Of a stretch of 54,854 bases of DNA, positions 42,078 through 50,470 are shown one piece after another. The stretch is from Kitasatospora aureofaciens. Its GTDB lineage: Bacteria > Actinomycetota > Actinomycetes > Streptomycetales > Streptomycetaceae. Below the pieces are notes generated by a model. It was given only the letters and a program-made list of their open reading frames with translations. It made no database searches and was not told where the DNA came from. The position numbers were made by a program, and so were the translations under genes. The stretch's first letter is position 1. Every line of letters begins with the position of its first letter. The stretch covers positions 1 through 54,854 of the forward strand of contig NZ_JAHTKP010000052.1 in the NCBI RefSeq assembly GCF_019192735.1, given 5' to 3'.

Positions 42078-42644
42078 CTACCCACGCGCTTTCACATAGT
42101 GCCGCGCCGCCTTCGCGCGATTCCCGCACACCGCCATCCGGCACCACCTCCGCCGCCCGTTCTGCGACGCGTCGAAGAAATGCAGAATGCACGCCTCGTG
42201 CGCGCACTGCCGCACCCGGTGGGCCCCCTGCCCGACCAGCCCGAGGAAGTCGTCCACCGCCAGCCAGGCCGACAGCCACTCCGGCCGGTCCACCTCGATC
42301 CGGTCCTCGGCCCCGCCCGGCCCGGCCCTCCGCCGGATCCGCCCGTGCGCCAGCACCCGGTCCAGTCCGGCCCGGGCAGACTCGCCCAACTCCCCGTTCT
42401 CGCCCAGTGATTGCACTGCGGCGCCGAGCACCTCGCGAGCCTTCAGGGTGGCCGCCAGCCCTGCCTCGTCGGCCGCGCAGCGCCCGCTCAGTCCGACGGA
42501 GGAGAGCCAGATCCCGTACCCGTCGGCCCCGCTGAGCAGGTCGTTGACGGGCGTGCCGGCCCAGCGCGTGTTGAGCAGGTCGAGCGCCAGCGGCTCGCCG
42601 ATCAGCGGGCGGGGGTCCCTCGGGTCTGCCATCACGTCAGTCAT
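42078..42644 (-). CDS. CGNR zinc-finger (ABATE-type) regulator
   Basis: A 188-residue protein. The N-terminal ABATE-like domain includes PRPLIGEPLALDLLNTRWAG and the helix EAGLAATLKAREVLGAAVQS. A C-terminal zinc-binding CGNR domain follows: CAHEACILHFFD, NGRRRWCRMAVCGNRAKAAR and HY. The conserved Cys residues and CGNR sequence are complete, so it is probably a DNA-binding stress regulator. GGGAGA precedes ATG 42644; ATG 42632 is an alternative. It diverges from the S53 protease, with a CCGGAATTCCGG palindrome at 42711-42722 and AT-rich promoter sequence between them. Confidence 0.9.
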   Translation of the reverse strand: MTDVMADPRDPRPLIGEPLALDLLNTRWAGTPVNDLLSGADGYGIWLSSVGLSGRCAADEAGLAATLKAREVLGAAVQSLGENGELGESARAGLDRVLAHGRIRRRAGPGGAEDRIEVDRPEWLSAWLAVDDFLGLVGQGAHRVRQCAHEACILHFFDASQNGRRRWCRMAVCGNRAKAARHYVKARG

Positions 42645-42710
42645 CGTTCTCCCTCTGCTCGACGCGATTCTACGTCCGCCCCACACGCCCCGAATTGGTG
42701 TGGACCACAT

Positions 42711-42722
42711 CCGGAATTCCGG
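42711..42722. promoter_or_regulatory. Palindrome between the CGNR gene and the protease
   Basis: CCGGAATTCCGG is a perfect 12-bp palindrome in the 258-bp divergent region. Downstream, TTGACT (42765-42770) and TTGACC (42791-42796) are candidate -35 boxes for the protease. The palindrome could be a regulator site; it is short enough to arise by chance. Confidence 0.3.
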
Positions 42723-42902
42723 CCATTCACTGTATGAAACGCCCGGGCTTACCAGGTTCCACAGTTGACTGTTTTTTAGCAACGAATTACTTGACCATGA
42801 ACCAATTCACCAAGTTGTTCTGTCATGTTCTAGCCAGCGTTCACGACCCCGGAACGCTCTGGCCCCTTGCCGGCCCCCACAGCCGGCCAAGAGGAGGATC
42901 CG

Positions 42903-45059
42903 TTGCGCCCCCGCTCTCTCGCCCTCGCCGCTGCCATAGCCGTGCTGCCGCTGACCGCCGTCTCCCTCGGCGTCACCACCGCACAGGCCGCTCCCATCCC
43001 CCACGCCACCCCGCGCGTCGAGCTGCCGAACACCGTGAACCCCGCGGTCGCCCGCTCCGAGAAGAAGGGTGACGTCCCGGCCGAGCAGCAGATCTCGGTG
43101 GCCGTCAGCCTGAAGCTGCGGAACGCCGACGCCCTGGACCGCTTCCTCGCCGCGGTCACCACCCCGGGCACCCCGGAGTTCGGCAAGTACCTGACGCCGG
43201 AGCAGTTCACCGCCCAGTTCGGCCCGACCCAGGACGCCGTCGACCAGGTCAAGGCGTACCTCGCCGACCAGGGCCTGACCGTCACCGAGGTGAGCGCCAA
43301 CCGCCAGGTGATCAGCGCCAAGGGCACCACCGAGCAGGTCTCGCAGGCCTTCGGCACCCACGAGAGCGCCTACGTCGACCCGCAGCTGCAGCGCACCTTC
43401 TTCGCGAACGACGCCGCCGCCTCCGTCCCGACCGACCTCGCCGACATCGTCCAGGGCGTGCACGGCCTGGACAACCACGCCGTGCGCAAGAACCGCCTCG
43501 CCAAGCCGAACGCGGTCACCCCGAACGCGGCCACCTCGACCCCGAACGGTGTCGGCCCGGCCCAGTACGACGGCGCTTACAACCTGGACAAGACCGGCGC
43601 CGACGGCACCGGCGTCACCGTCGCCCTCTGGGAGTTCGACGGCTACTCGTCGACCAACCTGCGCACCTACGACTCGCAGTACGGCCTGACCGGCCCGGCC
43701 GTCTCCACGGTCTCGGTGGACGGCGCCAGCTACGACTCCGCCCCCGGCCAGGGCCAGGGCGAGGTCGAGCTGGACAGCGAGATCGTCCGCGGCGCGGCGC
43801 CCAAGGCGACCCAGCTGGTCTACGAGGCGCCCAACAGCGACCAGGGCGAGATCGACATGGCCAACAAGATCGTGGCCGACAACAAGGCCTCGGTCATCTC
43901 GATCTCGTGGGGCTCCTGCGAGCCGGACACCACCGCCGCCTCGATGACGGCCGTCGACAACGCCTTCAAGCAGGCCGCCGCCCAGGGCATCTCGATCTTC
44001 TCCGCCTCCGGTGACGACGGCTCGCGCGACTGCACCCGCTCCACCAGCGGCTCGACCGTCAAGGCGGTCGACTTCCCGGCCTCCAGCCCGCACCAGACCG
44101 GTGTCGGCGGCACCAACCTCAAGGTCTCCGGCAACACCTACTCCTCGGAGAGCGCCTGGAGCACCGCGGGCGGCGGCGTCTCCACCGTCTTCAGCAAGCC
44201 GAGCTGGCAGACCGGCACCGGCGTCAGCGGCACCATGCGCACCGTCCCGGACGTCGCCTCCAACGCCGACCCGGCGAGCGGCTTCGCGATCTACACGGCC
44301 GGCGGCTGGCAGGTCTACGGCGGCACCAGCGCGGCCGCGCCGCTCTGGTCCGGCTACGCGGCCCAGTTCAACCAGAAGGCCAAGGCGGCCGGGCAGCCCG
44401 TCCTCGGCGAGGCGAGCCCGCGGCTGTACGCGGTCGCGAACAGCAGCAGCTACGGCAGCACGTTCCACGACGTGACCACCGGCGCCAACCAGGACTTCTC
44501 CGCCAAGGCCGGCTACGACCAGGTCACCGGCTGGGGCTCCCCGGTCGCCGACGCGCTGACCACCGCCCTGCTCGGCGGCAGCACCCCGCCGCCCACCGGC
44601 GGCTGCACCGCGGCCCAGCTGATCGGCAACGGCGGCTTCGAGACCGGCACCGCGGCCCCGTGGACGACCTCCAGCGGCGTGATCGACAACAGCTCCTCGC
44701 AGCCGGCCCACTCGGGCAGCTGGAAGGCCTGGCTGGACGGCTACGGCACCACCCACACCGACACCCTGGCGCAGACCGTCTCGATCCCGGCCGGCTGCAA
44801 GTCCGCCACCCTGACGTTCTGGCTGCACGTCGACACCGCCGAGACCGGCACCACCGCGTACGACAAGCTGACCCTGCAGGCGAACTCGACCACGCTGAAG
44901 ACCTGGTCCAACGTGGACGCCGCCGCCGGCTACGTGCAGCGCACCGTCGACCTGACCTCCTTCGCCGGCCAGACCGTGACCCTCAAGTTCACCGGCACCG
45001 AGGACGGCTCGAACCAGACCAGCTTCGTGATCGACGACGTCGCGCTGAACGTCAACTGA
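42903..45059 (+). CDS. Secreted S53 (sedolisin/kumamolisin-like) serine-carboxyl protease
   Basis: A 718-residue pre-pro-enzyme. A TTG start at 42903 with AGGAGGA upstream opens a signal peptide (cleavage near AQA-AP, about residue 30). The Pro_kuma_activ prodomain (about 50-190; VSLKLRNADALDRFLAAVTT, GKYLTPEQFTAQFG) is followed by the S53 domain (about 215-575). Catalytic residues are Glu287 and Asp291 (GEVELDSE), Asp371 (SASGDDG) and Ser476 (GGTSAAAP). The calcium-site region is FHDVTTGANQDF and GYDQVTGWGSP. A C-terminal beta-sandwich (about 585-718, GGFETGTAAPW) resembles carbohydrate-binding or P/C-domain modules. It is an acid-active extracellular protease. Confidence 0.95.
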   Translation: MRPRSLALAAAIAVLPLTAVSLGVTTAQAAPIPHATPRVELPNTVNPAVARSEKKGDVPAEQQISVAVSLKLRNADALDRFLAAVTTPGTPEFGKYLTPEQFTAQFGPTQDAVDQVKAYLADQGLTVTEVSANRQVISAKGTTEQVSQAFGTHESAYVDPQLQRTFFANDAAASVPTDLADIVQGVHGLDNHAVRKNRLAKPNAVTPNAATSTPNGVGPAQYDGAYNLDKTGADGTGVTVALWEFDGYSSTNLRTYDSQYGLTGPAVSTVSVDGASYDSAPGQGQGEVELDSEIVRGAAPKATQLVYEAPNSDQGEIDMANKIVADNKASVISISWGSCEPDTTAASMTAVDNAFKQAAAQGISIFSASGDDGSRDCTRSTSGSTVKAVDFPASSPHQTGVGGTNLKVSGNTYSSESAWSTAGGGVSTVFSKPSWQTGTGVSGTMRTVPDVASNADPASGFAIYTAGGWQVYGGTSAAAPLWSGYAAQFNQKAKAAGQPVLGEASPRLYAVANSSSYGSTFHDVTTGANQDFSAKAGYDQVTGWGSPVADALTTALLGGSTPPPTGGCTAAQLIGNGGFETGTAAPWTTSSGVIDNSSSQPAHSGSWKAWLDGYGTTHTDTLAQTVSIPAGCKSATLTFWLHVDTAETGTTAYDKLTLQANSTTLKTWSNVDAAAGYVQRTVDLTSFAGQTVTLKFTGTEDGSNQTSFVIDDVALNVN

Positions 45060-45086
45060 TCACCGGCCGGTAGCACCACGAGACTC

Positions 45087-45122
45087 CCGCCGGGGCGGCG
45101 CCGTCAGGGCCCGCCCCGGCGG
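45087..45122 (+). terminator. S53 protease terminator
   Basis: A perfect 12-bp GC stem (45087-45098 with 45111-45122) with a 12-nt loop, 27 nt after the protease stop. Confidence 0.75.
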
Positions 45123-45350
45123 TGTGTTGCATCCGCCCGTTTTCCGCCCGGTACTTCCGCCTGGTGTTTCCGCAATGTTTCAAGATCGCTAACCATTCGG
45201 TTCACCTGCCGTGACCACTGTCATACGCACGACTGATGACGTAGCCTCTCGACCGTGCATAGGGTTCCCCAAAGCTCGGTGAAGCCGCTGGCGACGCGCC
45301 CCGGCGCCGGCCCGGTCCCCCCGAGCGCACCTGGTGGGGAGGGTTACCGC

Positions 45351-46379
45351 ATGGCCGCACAGCAGCCCCAGGACGCCGCGCGGCTCCGGCTGGTCGGACA
45401 GCGCCCGGAGCGCCCCGGCCCGCCCGCACCCGCGCCGACGCCCGCATCGACACCCGTCGGGCCACCGTCCGCCGGCCGGCCCGCCGGCGCGGGCGGCTTC
45501 GCGGACACCCTGCACCTGGCCATCGAGGCCAGCGGTCTCAGCCTGGACCGGATCAGGGCCGCACTCGCCCAACGCGGCGTCAGAGTCAGTGTCACTACGC
45601 TGAGTTACTGGCGGCGCGGACGCAGCCAGCCCGAGCGGGCCAGCTCGCTGCGCGCCGTGCACCTGCTGGAGGAGCTGCTCGGCCTGCCGCACAGCGCCCT
45701 CTCCTCGCTGCTCGGCCCGCCGCGCCCGCGCGGCCGCTGGGCCGCCGCCGCGAACACCTGCCACCTCGGGCTGGAGGACGTCTGGCCCGGCGAGCAGGAG
45801 ATCGCCGACATCTTCGCCGAGCTGGACGCCCCGCCGGCCGGCGAGCTGGAGCGGCTGAGCATCCACGACTCGTACTACGTCGACGCCGAGCGGCGCGGCA
45901 ACCTGCTGCGGATGCGCCAGGTGGTGCGCGCCACCGTCGGCGGCGTCGGCCGCTGCCTGGTCGTGCACAAGGCCGACGAGGAGGCCACCGGCTGCCCCGA
46001 GATCACCTCGGTCCGACACGGCCGGCTGGGCCGGGTCCGCCGCCGCCCGGAGGCCGGGCTGACCGTCGGCGAGCTGATGCTGGACCGCCCGCTCGGGCTG
46101 GGCGACAGCACGGTCTTCGAGTACGAGGTGGAGATCCCGCCGGGCGGCCCCACGATGGAGTACAGCCGCCGCTTCGCCACCCAGGTGCGCGAGTACGTGC
46201 TCCAGGTGCACTTCGACCCGGCGGCCGTCCCGGTGCACTGCGAGCGGTACGACCGCGAGCCGGGCGAGGACGTCGACAGCCGCCGCGAGCAGCTGTGGAT
46301 CGGCGCCTCCGCGAGCGCCCACGTGCTCGCCCCGGACCAGCAGCCCGGCCACATCGGCATCCGGTGGGAGTGGGAGTAA
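45351..46379 (+). CDS. HTH-containing protein with conserved C-terminal domain, function unknown
   Basis: A 342-residue protein. A Pro/Ala-rich N-terminus (about 1-48) leads to an XRE-like helix-turn-helix (about 50-115: FADTLHLAIEASGLSLDRIR, then VSVTTLSYWRRGRSQPERAS). A larger C-terminal domain follows with strands such as ELERLSIHDSYYVDAERRGN, FEYEVEIPPGG and QVREYVLQVHFDP, and it ends PGHIGIRWEWE. ATG 45351 has GGGGAGGG about 8 nt upstream; a GTG at 45255 would add 32 residues. It is probably a transcriptional regulator with an unknown sensor domain, and is monocistronic. Confidence 0.8.
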   Translation: MAAQQPQDAARLRLVGQRPERPGPPAPAPTPASTPVGPPSAGRPAGAGGFADTLHLAIEASGLSLDRIRAALAQRGVRVSVTTLSYWRRGRSQPERASSLRAVHLLEELLGLPHSALSSLLGPPRPRGRWAAAANTCHLGLEDVWPGEQEIADIFAELDAPPAGELERLSIHDSYYVDAERRGNLLRMRQVVRATVGGVGRCLVVHKADEEATGCPEITSVRHGRLGRVRRRPEAGLTVGELMLDRPLGLGDSTVFEYEVEIPPGGPTMEYSRRFATQVREYVLQVHFDPAAVPVHCERYDREPGEDVDSRREQLWIGASASAHVLAPDQQPGHIGIRWEWE

Positions 46380-46487
46380 CCCCTCCCGGCCTTTCCGGCG
46401 TCGCCGCACGCCAGGACCCGACCCCTGCATGCCCCTCTTCGGCGTCGCCCTGCGCCACTACCTAACCCCTTCACGCCCTGATGCTGG

Positions 46488-46533
46488 TTGACGCTCCATC
46501 ACCTAACCACTAACTTCATGAGTACCGGTTAGG
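46488..46533 (+). promoter_or_regulatory. Promoter with overlapping operator for the VOC gene
   Basis: TTGACG (46488-46493), a 17-nt spacer and TAACTT (46511-46516) match the housekeeping promoter pattern well. CCTAACC (46502-46508) and GGTTAGG (46527-46533) form a 7-bp inverted repeat spanning the -10 and the start site, a typical repressor position. ATG 46574 follows about 50 nt downstream of the expected start. Confidence 0.6.
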
Positions 46534-46573
46534 CATGAGCTTCTCCGGCCGCCCAGCCACGGGGAGATCAGGC

Positions 46574-47044
46574 ATGTCCGGCACCACCCTGCTCCGCACC
46601 CTGAAGACCGGCCACGTGGGCCTGAACGTCACCGACCTGGACCGCTCGATCGACTTCTACCGCGCCGTCCTCGGCGTCCAGGTGGTGCACGAGGGCACCG
46701 ACCCGGAGCGCCGCTACGCCCTGATGGGCCGCGACGGCCGCCTGGTGGTGACGCTCTGGCAGCAGAGCGCGGGCACCTTCGCCACCGCCACCCCTGGCCT
46801 GCACCACCTCTCCTTCGAGGTCGAGAGCCTCGACGAGGTCCGCGCCACCGAGCACCTGCTGCGCGAGCTCGGCGCCGGGTTCGCCTACGACGGCGTCGTC
46901 CCGCACGGCGAGGGCTCGGCCTCCGGCGGCCTCTTCTTCACCGACCCGGACGGCATCCGGCTGGAGATCTACACCCGTACCGGCGTCGCGGAGACGGGCG
47001 CCACCGCCCCCACCTCCGACGCCCCGACCTGCGGCTTCTTCTAG
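46574..47044 (+). CDS. VOC/glyoxalase-family protein
   Basis: A 156-residue single VOC protein with paired beta-alpha-beta units. The first metal-side strand is KTGHVGLNVTDLDRSIDFYR with GVQVVHEG, and the second half contains GLHHLSFEVESLDEVRATEH and FFTDPDGIRLEIYTRTG. His in the first unit and the late Glu fit metal ligation. It could be a lyase, isomerase or dioxygenase-like enzyme, or a resistance protein; the substrate is unknown. ATG 46574 is preferred over 46535 because GGGGAGA lies 7 nt upstream. An FMN-type protein follows on the same strand. Confidence 0.9.
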   Translation: MSGTTLLRTLKTGHVGLNVTDLDRSIDFYRAVLGVQVVHEGTDPERRYALMGRDGRLVVTLWQQSAGTFATATPGLHHLSFEVESLDEVRATEHLLRELGAGFAYDGVVPHGEGSASGGLFFTDPDGIRLEIYTRTGVAETGATAPTSDAPTCGFF

Positions 47045-47109
47045 ACCCGACTTCCGGACCCGACTTCCGGACCCGACCTCTGCACCCGACTTCTGCACCC
47101 GACTTCTGC
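47045..47109. repeat. 13-bp tandem repeat
   Basis: Five consecutive 13-bp units (two ACCCGACTTCCGG, then ACCCGACCTCTGC and two ACCCGACTTCTGC), with a partial sixth, fill the gap between the VOC stop and the next gene. The unit length is not a multiple of three, and the array starts right after the VOC stop. Confidence 0.9.
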
Positions 47110-47131
47110 ACCCGACCGAGCGGAGACCGTC

Positions 47132-48052
47132 GTGACGAGCGTCGACACGCCCTACCACCCCGGCGAGCTGGCCGCCCAGACGCTGGCCGGCCTGCGGGAC
47201 CGGGCCGACCACTCCGGCCGGTCGATCCGCAGCACCATCCCCCCGGTGGCCGCCCGCTTCCTGACCGAGCGGCGGATGCTGGTGGTCGGCGCCGCCGCCC
47301 CGGACGGCCGGGTCTGGGCCACCCAGCTCGCCGGCGTCCCGGGCTTCCTCCAGGCCGCGGACGAGCGGGCCCTGACGGTCGCCGCCCTGCCGTCCGAGCA
47401 CGACCCGCTGGCCGCCGCCCTGGCCGGCCCGGCGCAGGTCGGCACGATCGCCCTGGACCCGGCCGGCCGGCGCCGGATGCGGCTCAACGGCCGTTCCGTG
47501 CCGGACCGCCGGGGCGGCCTGGTGATCACCGCCGAGCAGGTGGTCGCCAACTGCCCGAAGTACATCCAGCGCCGCACCCCGACGGACCGCCCGGACGCCG
47601 GCGCGCCGCGCGTGGTGGCCGCCGGCCAGGCCCTGTCCACCGTCCAGCAGCTGACCGCCGCCACCGCCGACACCTTCTTCGTCGCCACCGTCGGCCCGGA
47701 CGGCAGCGTGGACGCCTCCCACCGGGGCGGCTTTCCCGGCTTCCTGCGGGCGACCGCGCCGGACCGGCTGTGCTGGCCCGAGTACCCGGGCAACAGCATG
47801 TTCATGACGCTCGGCAACCTGGAGCTGGACCCGCGCACCGGCCTCCTGCTGCCCGACTGGGAGACCGGCGGCGCCCTGCTCGTCACCGGCGAGGCCCGCA
47901 CCGACTGGTCCGCCGAGGCCCGTGCGGGCATCCCGGGCGCCCAGCGGATGGTCGAACTGACCGTCACCGGCGTCCTCGAACTGGCCGACGCCACCCCGCT
48001 GACGTGGACCGACCCCGAGTACTCGCCCGCCAACCCGCCCACCGCCGGTTAG
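47132..48052 (+). CDS. Pyridoxamine 5'-phosphate oxidase-like FMN-binding family protein
   Basis: A 306-residue split-barrel flavoprotein-type protein. The N-terminal part (HPGELAAQTLAGLRDRADHS) is followed by two split-barrel segments: FLTERRMLVVGAAAPDGRVW, and TFFVATVGPDGSVDASHRGG with FPGFLRA. NCPKYIQRR in the middle is typical of this family. Members bind FMN or F420 and act as oxidoreductases. The GTG at 47132 follows GCGGAGA. It is downstream of the VOC gene, possibly co-transcribed despite the 87-nt gap holding tandem repeats. The substrate is unknown. Confidence 0.85.
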   Translation: MTSVDTPYHPGELAAQTLAGLRDRADHSGRSIRSTIPPVAARFLTERRMLVVGAAAPDGRVWATQLAGVPGFLQAADERALTVAALPSEHDPLAAALAGPAQVGTIALDPAGRRRMRLNGRSVPDRRGGLVITAEQVVANCPKYIQRRTPTDRPDAGAPRVVAAGQALSTVQQLTAATADTFFVATVGPDGSVDASHRGGFPGFLRATAPDRLCWPEYPGNSMFMTLGNLELDPRTGLLLPDWETGGALLVTGEARTDWSAEARAGIPGAQRMVELTVTGVLELADATPLTWTDPEYSPANPPTAG

Positions 48053-48268
48053 CCGGCCACAGCTGACCGGACGCCAGGTCGGCACCGGCGCTACCGTTTC
48101 CCGCCCACCCACGCCACGCCCGGGCCGCCGAACGGCCGCCACCCGCCCGGCGCAACCCGCCGCGCCGGGCTCCGCCCGGTTTGGGACTTTGGTCCCGATG
48201 CCAGCGGAACCGGCCCGGGAAGGTCAGCCCTGTCACACCGTCAGGCCTGACCAGGAAAGAGGCGGACC

Positions 48269-49612
48269 ATGACCCGTACCGACCACCTGTCCCCGCTGCT
48301 GGAGTTCGACGAGGTCGAACCGGACGAGGACTGCGTATGCGGGGGCTGCATTGCCCGCCGCCGGGCCCGGCTGCGCGCCGCACCGGTGCACGCGGGCGGG
48401 CACGCCTCGGCCCACAGCATCCGCCGCCGGGCCGCCGTGCTGATGGCCGCCGTCGGCACCGCGATAGGTGGCGGCACCGCCGCCGCCACCTCGGCCGCCG
48501 CGGCACCCGCCCCGAGCCCCGGTCCCACCCCGGGCGGCAGCAGCAGCACCCGGTCCCCGCAGAACCCACAGGGCGAGGTCAGCGGCCTCTACGGCGAGGC
48601 CCCCGGCGCCCGTGCCTTCGCCGCCCCGCGCGCCGCCGCCCAGCCGCTGACCAGAGCGCAGATCGTCCGGCGCGCCCAGAGCTGGGTCGACCAGCAGGTC
48701 CCGTACAGCATGGGCCGCTACTGGTCGGACGGCTACCGCCAGGACTGCTCCGGCTTCGTCTCGATGGCCTGGAGCCTGGGCAGCAGCCAGACCACCTGGA
48801 CCCTGCCGAACTTCGCCGACCGGATCGGCAAGGCCGACCTCCAGCCCGGCGACGTCCTGATCTACAACAACCCGGCCAACCCGCAGGCCGGTTCGCACGT
48901 CGCGATCTTCGGCGGCTGGACGGACTCGTCCCGCACCCGCTACCTGGCCTACGAGCAGACCTCCCCCGGCACGAAGAAGCGGGCCACCCCGTACGCGTAC
49001 TGGAACAACTCCGGCTCGTACGTCCCCTACCGCTACACCGGGCTCTCCGGTGGCAGCAACGACGGCACCTCCTCGACCGCCTTCCCCGGCGCGGACAAGT
49101 TCGGCCCGGGCGCCAACAACGCGTACGTCACCAAGCTGGGCCAGATGCTCGTGCAGCGCGGCGGCGCCCGCTTCTACTCCGAGGGCCCGGGACCGCGGTG
49201 GGGCGAGGCCGATCGCAAGGCCACCCAGGCGTTCCAGCAGGCCCAGGGCTGGCAGGGCAGCGAGGCCGACGGCATCCCGGGCAAGGACACCTGGGACTAC
49301 CTGGTCTACGGCAAGGGCCGGAACATCGACGCCGGCACCCCGCTGCCGCCGCCGGTCCAGCCGGGCACCGGGGTACCCGCCTTCCCCGGCGCGGACAAGT
49401 TCGGCCCGGGCGCCTCCAACGACTACGTCCGGCAGCTCGGCGAACAACTGGTCCGCAAGGGCTTCGGCGGCGCCTACAGCGTCGGCCCGGGCCCGCAGTG
49501 GAGCGAGAGCGACCGCCGCAACGTCCAGGCCTTCCAGCAGGCCCAGGGCTGGAGCGGCGCCGACGCCGACGGCTACCCCGGCCCGGAGACCTGGGGCCGC
49601 CTCTTCTCCTGA
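48269..49612 (+). CDS. Exported NlpC/P60-like peptidase with two C-terminal peptidoglycan-binding repeats
   Basis: A 447-residue protein. An extended N-terminus holds a CVCGGC motif (about residues 23-28), and the signal-like helix (about 52-80) follows only after an Arg cluster. The NlpC/P60-type domain has its nucleophile in YRQDCSGFVSMAW and His in GSHVAIFGGW. Two near-identical peptidoglycan-binding modules follow (AFPGADKFGPGA through TQAFQQAQGW, and again through VQAFQQAQGW), each about 80 residues. It should hydrolyse peptide bonds in peptidoglycan. AAAGAGG precedes ATG 48269. Confidence 0.88.
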   Translation: MTRTDHLSPLLEFDEVEPDEDCVCGGCIARRRARLRAAPVHAGGHASAHSIRRRAAVLMAAVGTAIGGGTAAATSAAAAPAPSPGPTPGGSSSTRSPQNPQGEVSGLYGEAPGARAFAAPRAAAQPLTRAQIVRRAQSWVDQQVPYSMGRYWSDGYRQDCSGFVSMAWSLGSSQTTWTLPNFADRIGKADLQPGDVLIYNNPANPQAGSHVAIFGGWTDSSRTRYLAYEQTSPGTKKRATPYAYWNNSGSYVPYRYTGLSGGSNDGTSSTAFPGADKFGPGANNAYVTKLGQMLVQRGGARFYSEGPGPRWGEADRKATQAFQQAQGWQGSEADGIPGKDTWDYLVYGKGRNIDAGTPLPPPVQPGTGVPAFPGADKFGPGASNDYVRQLGEQLVRKGFGGAYSVGPGPQWSESDRRNVQAFQQAQGWSGADADGYPGPETWGRLFS

Positions 49613-49626
49613 CGCCCCTTCCGCAG

Positions 49627-49656
49627 AGGCGCGGTGCCCGCCCGGGCGCCGCGCCT
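49627..49656. terminator. Bidirectional terminator
   Basis: A 13-bp stem with one mismatch (49627-49639 with 49644-49656) lies between the peptidase and the convergent methyltransferase. Three copies of CCTCACCGCTTCG follow it, the last running into the methyltransferase stop. Confidence 0.7.
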
Positions 49657-49684
49657 CACCGCTTCGGCCTCACCGCTTCGTGCC

Positions 49685-50434
49685 TCACCGCTTCGACGAC
49701 ATCCAGTGGAAGAGCCCCATCGCGACACTGGTCGCCAGGTTGAAGCTGGACACCCCCGGCTGCATCGGCACCGCCACCAGGTGGTCCGCGCGCGCCTTGA
49801 GCTCGTCCGAGACGCCGTGCCGCTCGGTGCCGAAGGCCAGCAGGGCATCGTCCGGGAAGTCCAGCGTCCGGATGTCCGCGCCCTCCGGGTCCAGCACGTA
49901 CAGCGGCCCGGCGGGCAGCTCCGGCAGCGCCAGCCGCTCGACCGCGGTGGCGAAGTGCAGGCCCGCGCTGCCCCGCACCACGGTCGGGTGCCAGGGATCC
50001 AGATCGCCGGTGGTGACCACCCCGGTGGCGCCGAAGCCCGCCGCCAGCCGGATCACCGCGCCGACGTTGCCCAGGTTGCGCGGGTTCTCCAGCAGCACGA
50101 CCGGCGCCCGGCGCGGCAGCCGGTCGAGCACGGCCCGGTTGGCCTCGGCGGACGGCCGGACGGCCAGCGCGATCACCCCGGTCGGGTGCAGCCGGGGCGC
50201 CAGCGTCCGCAGCGCCGGCTCCGGCACCTCCACCGCGAGCGCGTCCACCGCCGGCACGACGTCCTCGGCCAGCTCGGCGGCGAGCGCCAGCAGCGCGGCC
50301 CGGTCGGCGGTCAGCACCCGCCGGACGTCACCGCCGAACCGCAGCGCGTGCTTCAGCGGGTGGAACCCGTCCAGCAACACCGTGCCCGGCTCCCGCTCCA
50401 CCGCCCGCCAGCCCCGCACCACCTCGTCGTCCAT
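49685..50434 (-). CDS. TrmH/SpoU-family RNA 2'-O-methyltransferase
   Basis: A 249-residue SPOUT methyltransferase. The three SpoU motifs are present: NPRNLGNVGAVIRLAAGFGA, LLAFGTERHGVSDEL and VPMQPGVSSFNLATSVAMGL. An N-terminal substrate-binding region (LLDGFHPLKHALRFGGDVRR) precedes them. These enzymes methylate the ribose of tRNA or rRNA; this compact form does not reveal the target. ATG 50434 is chosen; a GTG at 50443 adds three residues. It is downstream of, and on the same strand as, the HTTM gene. Confidence 0.92.
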   Translation of the reverse strand: MDDEVVRGWRAVEREPGTVLLDGFHPLKHALRFGGDVRRVLTADRAALLALAAELAEDVVPAVDALAVEVPEPALRTLAPRLHPTGVIALAVRPSAEANRAVLDRLPRRAPVVLLENPRNLGNVGAVIRLAAGFGATGVVTTGDLDPWHPTVVRGSAGLHFATAVERLALPELPAGPLYVLDPEGADIRTLDFPDDALLAFGTERHGVSDELKARADHLVAVPMQPGVSSFNLATSVAMGLFHWMSSKR

Positions 50435-50470
50435 GGCCCTCACTCTGCCACGCCCCTCACCCGCACCCCC

